Positions 1-10,275 of a stretch of DNA of 64,000 nt are shown here, piece by piece (positions within the stretch are counted from its first letter, which is position 1; every line of letters begins with the position of its first letter). Below the pieces are notes generated by a model. It worked only from the letters and a program-made list of their open reading frames with translations, was not told the DNA's origin and made no database searches. The position numbers and the translations under genes are program-made. Origin of the DNA: Crocodylus rhombifer (taxonomy: Eukaryota > Chordata > Crocodylia > Crocodylidae); assembly GCA_038503035.1 (NCBI GenBank), contig JAVSML010000041.1:456634-520633 (forward strand), given 5' to 3'.

Positions 1-48
<48 letters not shown>
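1..48. repeat. (CA)n microsatellite
   Basis: Uninterrupted CA dinucleotides run from the first base of the window to about position 48, so the array probably continues to the left. No gene is attached to it. Confidence 0.98.
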
Positions 49-51
<3 letters not shown>

Positions 52-2058
52 CTTCTTAATGTCCTTTTTTCCTGTTTCCAGAAAATGGATACCAAGCTCA
101 GGTTTACAACCCAGGAATATCATTCCCTCCCTGTCCCAAATTCTTCCCTTTCCTTTCTTCTCTACTGACTCACCATCCATCCTCCAGCAACATGGGTTAC
201 ATGGGGCATGATTATGATCCTTCACATGTCCCGTGAGGGGTGGGTGGTGCCATTGGACAATCCATCTGCAAAGAAACACTCCCTTTCTCCACTTGGCCCA
301 TGTTTTTGCCAGCTGCCTATGCCACTGTCTTATATAACCTGGGGCTTTCTGGCTCCTTCTCCAAACAAGGTCCCCAGTGGTCCTACCCAGGGTGATTTAG
401 TCTTCCCACACTGGCTGGAAGGCTCCCAATTCTGGGTGCCCTCCTCCCACACCCCCACCTTCTGTTTTCATTGAGAGAGCAACAGAGATCTGAATACATG
501 TGCGCATGTGTGTGAAAGAGAGCACCCCAGACACATTAACCTCAATGACCTTGTCTTGACAATAAGCTGCCTACAGCCCACCTACAATCATGGAGCAATG
601 GTGCTCAAACTTCTGGTCCTGTGGCCAGATGAATGACACAGGTCCAGTCCAGGGGATGTTCCCCACTTGCTGGATCCATCTGCATGTCAGATCTGGCCAT
701 GCACCAGGCCAATCCCACACATGGCCTAATCCCATGCACCAGTCCAAGTCCATGCGGCAGATCCAGCTGCAGAGTGACCCTGTACGCTGACCACACTTCA
801 TGCTAGCACAATCTAGCATGCAGGGCCATGTTATCTGTTTATGAGGTCCAGAAATTTGGCACAAGGGGGGCTGCAATTAATGCTGCCACTGCTCCCTCAC
901 CACCGCCATAGAAATAGGGATTCAGCACTGGCTAGCGATAAATCAAATGGATAATGTATAATAGCTGCTTTGTATTGATAGGTGCTACTGCCTCTAAAGG
1001 ACACAACGGCTCCATACAGGCATCACATACTTGATACTGTGAACAGATTCTGGAGTTTCTGCTCCGGATAATGTGTTACAGCCTGTGCTTTCAGAGCAGG
1101 AGGATCTGCCAGTTCTCCTCAGATGGCTTGAAAGCACCCGGAGGTCCAGGGTTCTGGCACCTGTGAGGTACCAAGGGGGTAACAGCATTACAGCAAAAGC
1201 TTTACACAGGAATCCAGTAGAATTGGGCAACTGGGTGGAAGGGAGCATTTGAGATCAACCTGCAGGGAGAGAAAACAGCCCAGCACTGACACAAGGGTAC
1301 ACTTGGCGGCCTTCTGGGCCCTTTCTCTCTCCTGCCTGTAATTCTACCTACCTAATGCAATCCCTAAGCAATCGACTTGCCCATAGTTGGATTTCTGAGT
1401 GGAAGATGAGGTTATGGGCTTCAAGCTAGGCATGTGCTTCTGTACCTTACCGAATAGGGGGTCAAACATGAGTGAATTGCACAGTTTTAGGGCAACCCAT
1501 GAGACCCACATTACAAGTTACTGCATGAGTGATTACTGTTGCTTGCAAAGCACTTACCCTGTTATTATTGCAACCCCCGGTCTCTCTGCAATTAGCTCTT
1601 ATCACCCTTGTGGCTCTCTCCTTCCACCTGGCTAATGTTTACACCAGCTAATTTTTCTTTCTTCTAAGCGCCTGTCTAATTCGTTTTAAAGCAGGTTTAT
1701 GAGTGTCAAGGTCCACTACAAACACGGTGTACAGAAAAACCAAGTCCTGAGAACTCCCAGAACACCCGCCAGTTTGGGAAATGACTAAAAGAATCATGGA
1801 AATGTTACTGACTCCTCCATCAATATACAGAAAGCAACAAAAACCATGGGAATAAGGGAAACACATCCTTTTTGCTTTGAAATTCAGGCTGTGTGGGGCA
1901 AGGATTTTAGACCATTAAAGCATGAATTAAAAAAAATACTGTAATTTCAATGGGTTCAGCCCCAAATGGACAAAAGTATAAAACTACGATGGGGCGGAGG
2001 GGGGTTAACGTATAAGAGTGCTTTTAAATCATCCTATGAACTCCATTGACTCCAGTTA
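49..2058. other. Unassigned non-coding DNA
   Basis: No exon, RNA gene or clean transposon end could be supported here. The stretch at about 590-860 has short internal near-repeats and may be an old transposon remnant. Short open frames on both strands have no recognisable domain. Confidence 0.5.
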
Positions 2059-2066
2059 GACTATAT

Positions 2067-2252
2067 CGGGGTGGGCAAAATGCAGCCTGGGGGCTGGATT
2101 CAGCCTGCCAAGTCATTCTATCTGGCCCGCGGGGCCTCTAAAAAATTTAGAAAATGAATATTAATCTGCCCTGAGCTGCCTGTCAAGCGGCCCTCGATGG
2201 CTTGCCAAAACTCAGTAAGCAGCCCTCCGCCCAAAATAACTGCCCACCCTTG
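2067..2252 (-). mobile_element. hAT-type non-autonomous element, copy 1
   Basis: A 186-bp element starts GGGGTGGGCAAA and ends TGCCCACCCTTG, so its ends are inverted repeats. It is flanked by a perfect 8-bp duplication, GACTATAT, at 2059-2066 and 2253-2260; 8-bp duplications are typical of hAT transposases. Related copies lie in the opposite orientation at 9856-10042, 52871-53057 and 55035-55190. It has no coding capacity and would have been moved in trans. Confidence 0.88.
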
Positions 2253-2267
2253 GACTATATCCATGAG

Positions 2268-2525
2268 TAGCATGTCTACATGGGACGATTACTGGGCATT
2301 CCCCTAATAACACTACACAGTAGCGTGTCCCGGCAAAAACCATGCTAATAGCCTACTGAGCAGTGTTATTAGGCTAATGCGCAGTAAGCATCACTAAACA
2401 ACCTTGCACTGGTGCTAATGCACAGTTACTTTAAGTATTGCAGATTTAGTTAGTCCTTTATTAAGGAAGTAGTAAACCAAATGCACAGTATCTAAGGCAC
2501 ATAAATGAATGTGTAGACGTGCCCA
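2268..2525 (+). mobile_element. Short inverted-repeat element (GTCTACA family), copy M1
   Basis: About 258 bp beginning CATGTCTACATGGGAC and ending GTGTAGACGTGCCC. The interior has several near-palindromes built from AGTA/TACT motifs (cagtag, gctaatg). The same layout recurs near 15.03, 16.56 and 44.2 kb. It has no coding capacity. I cannot assign the transposase superfamily because the target duplication is unclear. Confidence 0.7.
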
Positions 2526-3879
2526 GTGAGCCCTAATTGCGTTAGTAACCATTTGAGAGATCATTATGGCCTAAATATCTAAACTTTGAAATGCTGCCTG
2601 ATACAGGCTTGATCACGATCCCATTGTAAAACATTGGGAGTTTGCCCGCTGACATTACTGGGAGCAGGAGCACGCCTACAAAAGTATCCAGGACTGTTCT
2701 CTCCTCAAGCACCCGACACAGAAAGCAGTTTTCCCATCACCATGGTGCAGCCGCCTCTGGAAGAGAATATGGCTACTGTTTAGGAACTGGGTACCCTACC
2801 CAACCCTAAACTGCAGCTGAGGACAGAGTTTAAAAGCATATCCTGTACAATTGCAATTGTACTGAACACAGGTAAGTAGGGCTGTAATGTTAGCCATATT
2901 TAGCCAGGACACCGTCATAGGATCGCAGCAATAAATCAAGTGCCACTTTAAATGACAAAAGGCTCGGACTTTGTCAAGCAAAAACTATTGTTAATTTAGC
3001 ACTGGTCATTGACCTTTACCTATGATAATCAGCAGAGAATTGTTAAACATTAAAGATAACATTATGATATTACTATTAAACATTAAAGGTAACGAGCAAC
3101 CTATTCGGCATGACTACATGCCTGGCATTTCAAGGGGAATTTGTATCCTCACATTTCAATACACCAATTTCCATTCACACAGTGCTCTTTAGAACATCTC
3201 CATCTTTCATGCAGATAGCCTGGCACTGGTTTCTCATCAGAAAGTTTATTTGAAATGTGAGGTACATTTATATGGAAATGACATAACAGGTGCCACCCGC
3301 CTTGTATTCTTCTTGCTGGCTCTGTGATTTATTGGGTTATATTTTACATTTTAAACAGGAGGGCTTTAGACTTTCAAGTGATAACTTGTAAACACTTTTT
3401 ATAGGCAGTGGAATGTATCCTTGGGCATTTTGAGGAATTCCTCTAACCACATGAAGGCTTCAGATAATCACATAGAAAGCGGCAGTATCAGAGAATAGTC
3501 TTTTCTAATATGACAGCCTGTCTTGTTTAGTGTCCAATGTCAGATAACTCATTGGAAGGAAAAAGTCTTCCCACAATGCACTTCCTCTGTCCTTTCATCC
3601 AGAGAGTGGCTTCTCCTAATTACTTGCTTTATCTGGGAGAATGGGAAAGCCATCTTCTGTCTTATGTCCCCAAACGTTTTTTCACTGTCTCCAACATCCT
3701 TATATCAAGGATGAACTAGAAGCTTTGAAACAAGTGAGTGTAAAGCTGAAAGTTTTTCACTGGCTACAAGAGCATTTAAGTGAGCATGAAAGATTTTAAT
3801 CTACCAGCCAAGATCAAGGCCCAGTTACGCTAGGCGCTGGGCATACATACAATCCTTGTTCCAGAGAGCTCTAAATTAC

Positions 3880-4480
3880 ACAAGAGGATCATAAGTACCA
3901 CTACAATAGGAAACTGAGACACAATGGGTGTGTCTACACAAGACGTTTACTGTGGAGTTGACTAATTAGCTGAGCAGTAAACAACTCAGGGTCTATACAT
4001 GCAGGGCAATTAGGCTGGAGTAAACTAGTTAACTCTACAGCAGAGTAGTACTTGTAAATACTCCACAGCAGTGCACATGTAGATGCTGCCCGGCAGGCTG
4101 GGGCATGAGGATGCTTCAGTGCAGGGGCTTCCTGCCGGCTAGCCTCATGCTTTTTATTTATCTATTTAGCAAATGCAAAACCACAAAGCCAAGCAATAGC
4201 CTCATGCTGAAGCTCCCTTGTGCCTCAGTCAGCCCCTTGAGCCCCCTGGGCCCCTGCCAGCCAAGGCTGCTCCAACCTGGCTTGTTGTGCTGCGGTCCCC
4301 AGCACATGTTCAAACAGTGCTCCCGGGAGCAATAAACTCCAGATTTGATTTCTTTACATTAATCGCATCTGTAGACATGCCTAGCAGTGTGCCCAAGGTC
4401 ACATGGAAGTTCGGTGCCAACACTGAGATTTGAACTGAGATCACCAGCCCTAGTGCCTTATCTTAAAGCCTGGTCTTCTT
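3880..4480 (+). repeat. MIR-type SINE split by a later insertion
   Basis: The left part (about 3880-3925) ends in gaaactgagacacaa and the right part (about 4386-4480) resumes with gtgcccaaggtcacatgg. These are adjacent parts of the MIR consensus, so the M2 element at 3926-4384 landed inside an older MIR copy. MIR is an ancient tRNA-derived SINE, so this copy is an old fossil. Confidence 0.6.
3926..4384 (+). mobile_element. Short inverted-repeat element (GTCTACA family), copy M2
   Basis: The left end is GGGTGTGTCTACACA and the right end is CTGTAGACATGCC, an inverted pair. The internal block at about 4070-4330 is richer in GC than the ends. It interrupts a MIR copy, which makes it younger than that SINE. 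A longer relative with the same arrangement of AT-rich ends and GC-rich middle lies at 16508-17940. Confidence 0.65.
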
Positions 4481-5430
4481 CTCTACCTTGTGCAACACAA
4501 CACTTTTACTAACAGGTCTCTAATTCTGCTATCGCTGAACCGTATGCTGCTAACAATGTACATCTCATTGCCTGCTTAAGATTTTCATGGGAGGCTTTTT
4601 AAAAGAATGTCTGCAAACAAAATGTCATGAGACAGCAAAGTGCCGTGTTAAACAGTGGCTTATAAAAGGACAATGATTGGAGTGTGTTAACAGCAGCCCT
4701 ATGCTAATAGCAGGAGGGATGGCCAGCTCCCTTAACTCAAATGACAGAGCTGCTGCTGCTCTGAAAAGCACGACTGCGTTTTATCAGCTGTCAAGTGAGC
4801 AGGGCAGGAAGGTGCAACCGAGATCACAGCCTTGTAAGGTAATGAAGAGCCATGAGACTGATAAAAACACACAGGGTGGTACTATACTGGGAAGCAAGTA
4901 GAGATATAATGCTTGGGAATGGTGTGGTCTTCCCTACTTTAAGAGCTCCTGCCAGCTAAATGCACAGAAAGCAGCTGGAGAAGTGTTCTTAAAATGCCTC
5001 TGTTGAAAGACATGCCAGGTTTTAGGAAGCAATGTACCTGGCAGGGGAGAGAGCTTGAGTAGGGGAAAGCTTATGGGGGTATCTGCAGAGATGCCTGCTG
5101 AGTTAAATCGATAAGAAATGGATACTACAGACTATGAGTACTGAGTTTCAGGTTTTTGGATTTGGAATCTAATTGGTTTTGGATTTAATTGGCAAGTGAA
5201 TTTGAACATTTATTAAATTTCAAAAGCGGAAATGTTGCAGCAGAAGTACTGAGGTAGAGTTCCTGGGGCTGTTCCTTGTAAGAATAGAAAGAAGGTAAAT
5301 GTTTTGATCTTGGGTTGTTAGGGTTTATCACATGCTGCGGCAAGGCACCCCAAGGCATAAATAACCTATAAGGATCACTTCACCTTCTTGAGAGGCAGTT
5401 CCCCCTGGCATGAATTGCAGCAGCACTGCT
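4481..5430. other. Unassigned non-coding DNA
   Basis: No exon or repeat boundary could be supported. The 74-codon open frame near 4677 has no recognisable domain and looks accidental. Confidence 0.5.
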
Positions 5431-5499
5431 TTGGAAGAAGCAGCCCATGTTTTATTGAAACTGCAGAACTATTCATTTACTTTACTATTTGCTATTTAC

Positions 5500-5690
5500 T
5501 ATTACTTTATTTCTCATTCCATCCAAGAAGAGCACACACCAACTGCAGATGCTTCCTCAGCCTGACGAAGGGTTTTTAAACCCAAAAGCTGGCTAAAAAA
5601 TTTTTTTCCAACTATTTAGTTGTGCTAATAAAAGATATCAGATTTACCCAAAAAACCTTATCCGACTAATCCTGTAGGCACCTATATCCA
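5500..5690 (+). repeat. Hammerhead-like dispersed repeat, copy 1
   Basis: The core CTGACGA is at 5562-5568. It is followed by a perfect 6-bp stem, GGGTTT/AAACCC (5570-5583), then AAAAGC. That order (CUGANGA, stem II, GAAA-like, short GC stem) is that of a hammerhead ribozyme. The downstream text, ending in taataaaagatatcag, is shared with the copy at about 15.87-16.02 kb and, inverted, with 12.35-12.50 kb. Hammerhead motifs are known in Penelope-like retroelements. G12 of the GAAA is A here, so this copy is probably inactive. Confidence 0.55.
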
Positions 5691-5909
5691 CTAAGAAGCC
5701 TGTTTCCACTGGTGGATATGCAGGCTGATGCCATCCCAAAGCTACCAAGCTGCTCAGAGCCCTCACTCATGCCAAAGCCCCAGAGCAGGATTCTCAAATC
5801 AGGCCCCATCTAGCCTATGGTTGGGACCTAACTTTTCTCAAGCAAAGGGCGAAAAAGCCGAGATGCAGCTCAGAGCTGAGAGGTCTATGCGGTGGCAGGG
5901 AAACTAGTG

Positions 5910-6373
5910 CAGTGTTTCTCAACCTTTTAAGTAGCTAACTTAACTAACTTCTGAAAATGTTAATAAGTACCCCAACACTCAATTTTCATGGGGATTTTAT
6001 ATTTACAGAGTAACGTGTGCCATATGTTGGAAGAAGGGCTGTGTATATAAGGCCATGATATGACAGATGTCTGACCTGGTGTGAGTAGGGTTGCCACCTT
6101 TTACACCAGGGACGCACAACTCAAGTATGTACCTGCACTAGAATTGATGTTTGCCAAAAGTAAGGATCAACCCAGTGCATTGCAAAGTATGGCACACCAA
6201 ATTATTACTGGGGAATTTAATTTTTTTAGTTGCACCAAAATTTTGCCATAGTTTTGAGAGAAGGGAGGGGTGAGACAAAGAGGAAAAGAGGGCAAGAGAG
6301 AGCGTGGAGGTACCTGCATACCCTCTGCCTGTACCTCGTGTACCCCTGGGGTACCACAGGTTGAGAAACTATG
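5910..6373 (+). mobile_element. hAT-type element, 464 bp
   Basis: The left end CAGTGTTTCTCAACCTTTT is the inverted match of the right end AGGTTGAGAAACTATG. The element is flanked by a perfect 8-bp duplication, AACTAGTG, at 5902-5909 and 6374-6381. No transposase reading frame remains, so this is a non-autonomous or internally deleted copy. The ends resemble the Charlie/MER class of hAT elements. Confidence 0.88.
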
Positions 6374-6409
6374 AACTAGTGGATAGATGTTGCAACACCG
6401 GAGTACCTT

Positions 6410-6600
6410 TAAAGGTCTAACCCTTAATCTTTCTGTGCCTCACTTTCCCCACTGCAAATCTGGAATAATTATGTTTTCCTGGTCTGTCTTGTCTATTTAA
6501 TCTGTAAACTCCTTGGAGCAAAAGTTGTCCCTTACTGTGTATCCTTGCAGTGGCTAACTGAATAGGTACCTGCCCGCACTTGCTAATAAAATCCAAATGA
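6410..6600 (+). repeat. Old SINE-like fragment
   Basis: The text tttctgtgcctcactttcccc followed by taaactccttggagcaaaa resembles a common amniote dispersed repeat that carries these two blocks in this order. The boundaries are vague. I cannot name the family with certainty. Confidence 0.4.
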
Positions 6601-6783
6601 TAAGGACTCCTAAAAAGAGCATCTCCCTAGCAGAGCCATTTCCCTCACCTTTCCAAGTCATATGCTAACTTTGTATTGACTTGGAGGGCACAGTGCCACT
6701 TGCTAACTCACTTCCTGCAGCACCTTCTCTGGTCTCCTCCCATTCAATTATTAACTGTGCTGAACACCACCAGTCATAAGATC

Positions 6784-8801
6784 TGGTGATATGGATCAAA
6801 GGGTCAGGAGAGCGCAAAAGCCCCCATGGCTCACCAAAAGCATCTGGGAATGTCTCCTAGCTAAAAGGGAGGCATACACCCAATGGAAGGGAGGGGCCAT
6901 CACCAGGGAGGACTATACTGCAGTTGCTTGGGGATGCAGCGGGGCAGTCAGGAAGGCCAAGGCGGAGATGGGACTGGGACTAGCTTACCGGATCAAGGAC
7001 AACAAGAAGTCCTTTTTTAAATACATAGGGGGCAAACAGAAGGTTCCAGGTAACGTGGGGCCCCTGCAAGACACGCTAGGAAATTTGGTCGTCACACCAG
7101 ATGACAAAGCTAGCATATTTAACAATTTCTTTGCCTCCGCTTTCCCGAGCAGGGACCGGAACAGTCACCCTACCTCTGGGGCCCCCTCAGGCCCCAGGGG
7201 AGGTGCACCTAGACCAAGGGTCAGGGAGGATCTAGTCAGGGAACTTCTGGAGGTACGGGATGTATTCAAATCAGGTGGTCTGGACAATCTCCACCCCAGA
7301 GTGCTGAGGGAATTAGCTGAGGTCATTGTGGGACCCCTGGCACGGCTGTCTGAGCACTCGTGGTGCTTTGGTGTGGTGCCAGAGGACTGGAAGAGGGCCA
7401 ATGTGGTTCCCATCTTCAAAAAGGAGAGGAAGGAGGACCCGGGAAACTATAGGCCAGTTACCTCAATCCTGGGCAAGCTTTTTGAGAGAATTATCCTGGC
7501 GCATGTCCGTGAGGGGCCAGCGGGGGAGGTTATGCTTAGGGGCAACCAACACAAGTTCACTATAGGCAGGTCCTGTCAGACCAACCTGGTGGCCTTCTAT
7601 GACCAGGTCACCAAATCCTTAGATGCAGGGGTAGCAGTGGACATAGTCTTCCTGGACTTTCAGAAGGCCTTCGACACTGTCTCTCACCCCATTCTCATTA
7701 AGAAACTGGGGGACTGTGGTGTCGACACCTACACAGTCAATTGGGTCGTCAAATGGCTGGAGGGCCGCACCTAGAGAGTGATGGTGGATGGGTCATTCTT
7801 GACCTCAAGGGATGTGGGCAGTGGGGTCCCCCAGGGCTTGGTCCTCGGGCCCGCACTGTTCAACAGCTTCATCAGTGACTTGGACAAGGGGGTAAAAAGC
7901 ACCCTGTTCAAATTTGCTGATGACACTAAGATGTGGGGGGATGTGGGCACGCTAGAAGGGAGGAATAGGCTACAATCGGACCTAGACAGGTTACAGGGGT
8001 GGGCGGACAAGAATAGGATGGGATTCAACACCGACAAGTGCAAGGTGATGCACCTGGGGAGGAACAACCAGCAGCATACCTACAGGCTGAGGAACTCTCT
8101 TCTTGTCAGTGCAGAGGCAGAAAAGGATCTTGGAGTCATCATTGATGTGAAGATGAACATGGGCCAGCAGTGTGGGGATGCAGTCAGGAAGGCCAATCAT
8201 ACCTTGTCATGCATCCACAGATGCATCTCAAGCAGGTCCAAGGAGGTGATCCTCCCCCTCTACGCGGCACTGGTCAGGCCACAGCTCGAGTACTGCGTCC
8301 AGTTCTGGGCGCCGCACTTCAGGAGGAATGTGGACAACATGGAGAGGGTCCAGAGGAGGCCACTTGCATGATCGGGGGCAGCAGGGCAGGGCTTACAAGG
8401 AGAGGCTACGGGACCCGAACCTGTTCAGCCTCCACAAGAGAAGGCTGAGGGAGATCTAGTGGCCTGTTACAAACTAGTCAGAGGGGACCAGCAGGCATTG
8501 GGGAAGTCCCTGTTCCCCCATGCACTACCAGGAGTGACCAGGAATAATGGTCACAAGCTGGCAGAGGGTAGATTTAGGCTAGATATCAGGAGGTGCTACT
8601 TCCCGGTCAGGGCGGCTAGGATCTGGAACCAACTTCCAAGGGAAGTGGTGCTGGCTCCTACCCTGGGGGTCTTTAAGAGGAGGCTGGATTTATACCTTGC
8701 TGGGGTTGTTTGACCCCAGTACTCTTTCCTGCCATGGCAAGGGGTCGGACTTGATGACCTGCTCATGTCCCTTCCAACCCTAGAAACTATGAAACTATGA
8801 T
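6784..8801 (+). mobile_element. CR1 LINE copy A, 5'-truncated
   Basis: A CR1-clade non-LTR retrotransposon beginning inside ORF2 and running to the typical CR1 3' end of short repeats (gaaactatgaaactatga at about 8783-8800). ORF2 carries the reverse transcriptase. The 5' truncation is the usual outcome of target-primed reverse transcription. There is one nonsense codon and one frameshift, so it cannot move itself. No convincing target duplication was seen. Confidence 0.93.
6791..8713 (+). pseudogene. CR1-A ORF2 reverse transcriptase, broken
   Basis: The product would copy CR1 RNA at a nicked target. Frame 6791-7774 gives 327 residues and includes FLDFQKAFD (motif A), ending at a TAG (7772-7774) in the usual GRTQRV position, probably from CAG. 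The same frame continues 7775-8371 with GVPQG (motif B) and FADD (catalytic aspartates, 7913-7924). Near 8360 a frame change breaks the RVQRRAT region; the C-terminal part continues in 8459-8713, ending YLAGVV. The endonuclease domain is missing because of 5' truncation. Confidence 0.9.
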
Positions 8802-9095
8802 ACATGGTACGAGATGCCAACCACCAACTGCTAATCCAGAGGGGTGGTTATAATAATAGAAACAGGGATGTAATAAAGCAATCAATTCATAATAGCAAAT
8901 GAGAAAGGGAGGCAGGGATGGTCCCTTTGGAATGCTTTTCAGATCGACAAACAAACTGACAAACCAGCTGGGGCAGAAATCCAGCGGTGAACATCGCCGT
9001 GGAGAATTCCCTGGCTTTGGCTCCGAGAAGTACACAGCCAAGACTGATTTCAGCTGTCAGAAAATGGCTGCTGATAATTTCATGTGTGACCTGCA

Positions 9096-10275
9096 CTTCT
9101 TACCACATCACCCTTCCCATTCATAGACATCAAAGGACTTTACAAGAGTATCTGTTTAAGCAGTAAGACTGCCTAGAAAGCCCACAGCCTATTTGAAGGG
9201 GTATATCCTAGCAGAGCAAGCATCATGGTAGAGCAGTTTCAGCACGTTACTAAGGATTCAAGGGTATAAGTTCAAAGCCCCATGTCAACTCATGTTGACC
9301 GCCCCCAGTCAAGCCAGCCATAAATGAGTATTTGGTCATTCAGCTGATGGGGTAAAGGATAGCTGGATATCACGTTAACTATGCTGGGCCATTTGTGTTG
9401 GGAAGACCTTGGACTTTTTATGATCCGATTCCTATAGACTACAGGCTAGATCCAATCCCATCTATTTTGCACCTAAGTGGATGCAGACACCTAAATGTGA
9501 TCCTGATCAAATATTCTACCCTGATCAAGTCCCTTCAAGGGGAAGAAACTGCGACTTGACACCCCAAGTTCACACAGTAGGCAGTGCAAATGGAAAAAGA
9601 ACCCAGCACATTTGCCTTCTAGTCTAGTACCCCGTTTACCAGGCTACACTTTCTAGGCTACAAGCCCTCTATGCTATTTTACACCACAGCAGGTCACAGG
9701 TTTGAGTAGGGTGGCCATCAAAGAAGCCAGTCCAGTTGTCCTCTGTCCTCTATTGATACGAAACTAGACTCCTTTATGTCCTCTATTTTTCTCTTGAAGA
9801 GAAATCCTTAGTAAGGTACCAAAACTGCTCTACCGTGATGCTTGCTCTGCTAGGACAGAGGCGGACAATTATTTTGGGTATGGGGCCGCTTACTGAGTTT
9901 TGGCAAGCCCTCAAGGGCCACATGACAGGCAGCTAGGGGCAGAGAAATATGAATTTTCAAAATGTTTTAGGGGCCCCGCAGACTGGATAGAATGGCCTGG
10001 TGGGCCGCATCTGGACCGCGGGCCGCATTTTGCCCACCCCTGCGCTAGGATATACCCCTTTAAATGGACTGTGGGCTTTCTAGGCCACGTCCCTGCTTAA
10101 AAAGATACTTCTTTAGTCATCTTTGTAAAGTCCTTTGATGTCTATGAATGGAAAGGGCAATGTGGTGAGAAGTAAAGAGAAAAATAGAGGACATAAAGGC
10201 ATTGAGTTTCGTATCAAGAGGATGGAGGACAGAGTAGCAGAAAACCAGAATGTCCTCTATGATGGCCACCCTCGC
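9096..10275. mobile_element. Composite inverted-repeat structure
   Basis: The left arm, 9096-9259, is the reverse complement of 9803-9847 plus 10051-10172; the right arm is split by a hAT element. Shared blocks include agcagagcaagcatca, ggggtatatccta and tagacatcaaaggacttt. A second inverted pair, 9707-9796 against 10168-10275, shares gatacgaaact and tttatgtcctctattttt. A tRNA-like stretch at 9226-9285 has box A-like tggtagagcag and box B-like agttcaaagcc. The element class is unknown. No reading frame with a domain is present. Confidence 0.6.
9856..10042 (+). mobile_element. hAT-type non-autonomous element, copy 2
   Basis: 187 bp with ends CAGAGGCGGACAA and TTGCCCACCCCTG. The flanking 8-bp duplication is TGCTAGGA (9848-9855) against CGCTAGGA (10043-10050), one mismatch. 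It sits inside the right arm of the composite inverted repeat, so it inserted after that structure formed. It is the same family as the copy at 2067-2252 but in the opposite orientation. Confidence 0.9.

Noticed and set aside
9226..9285. tRNA gene
   Set aside because: Box-like motifs are present but no cloverleaf can be drawn; it is repeat-derived.
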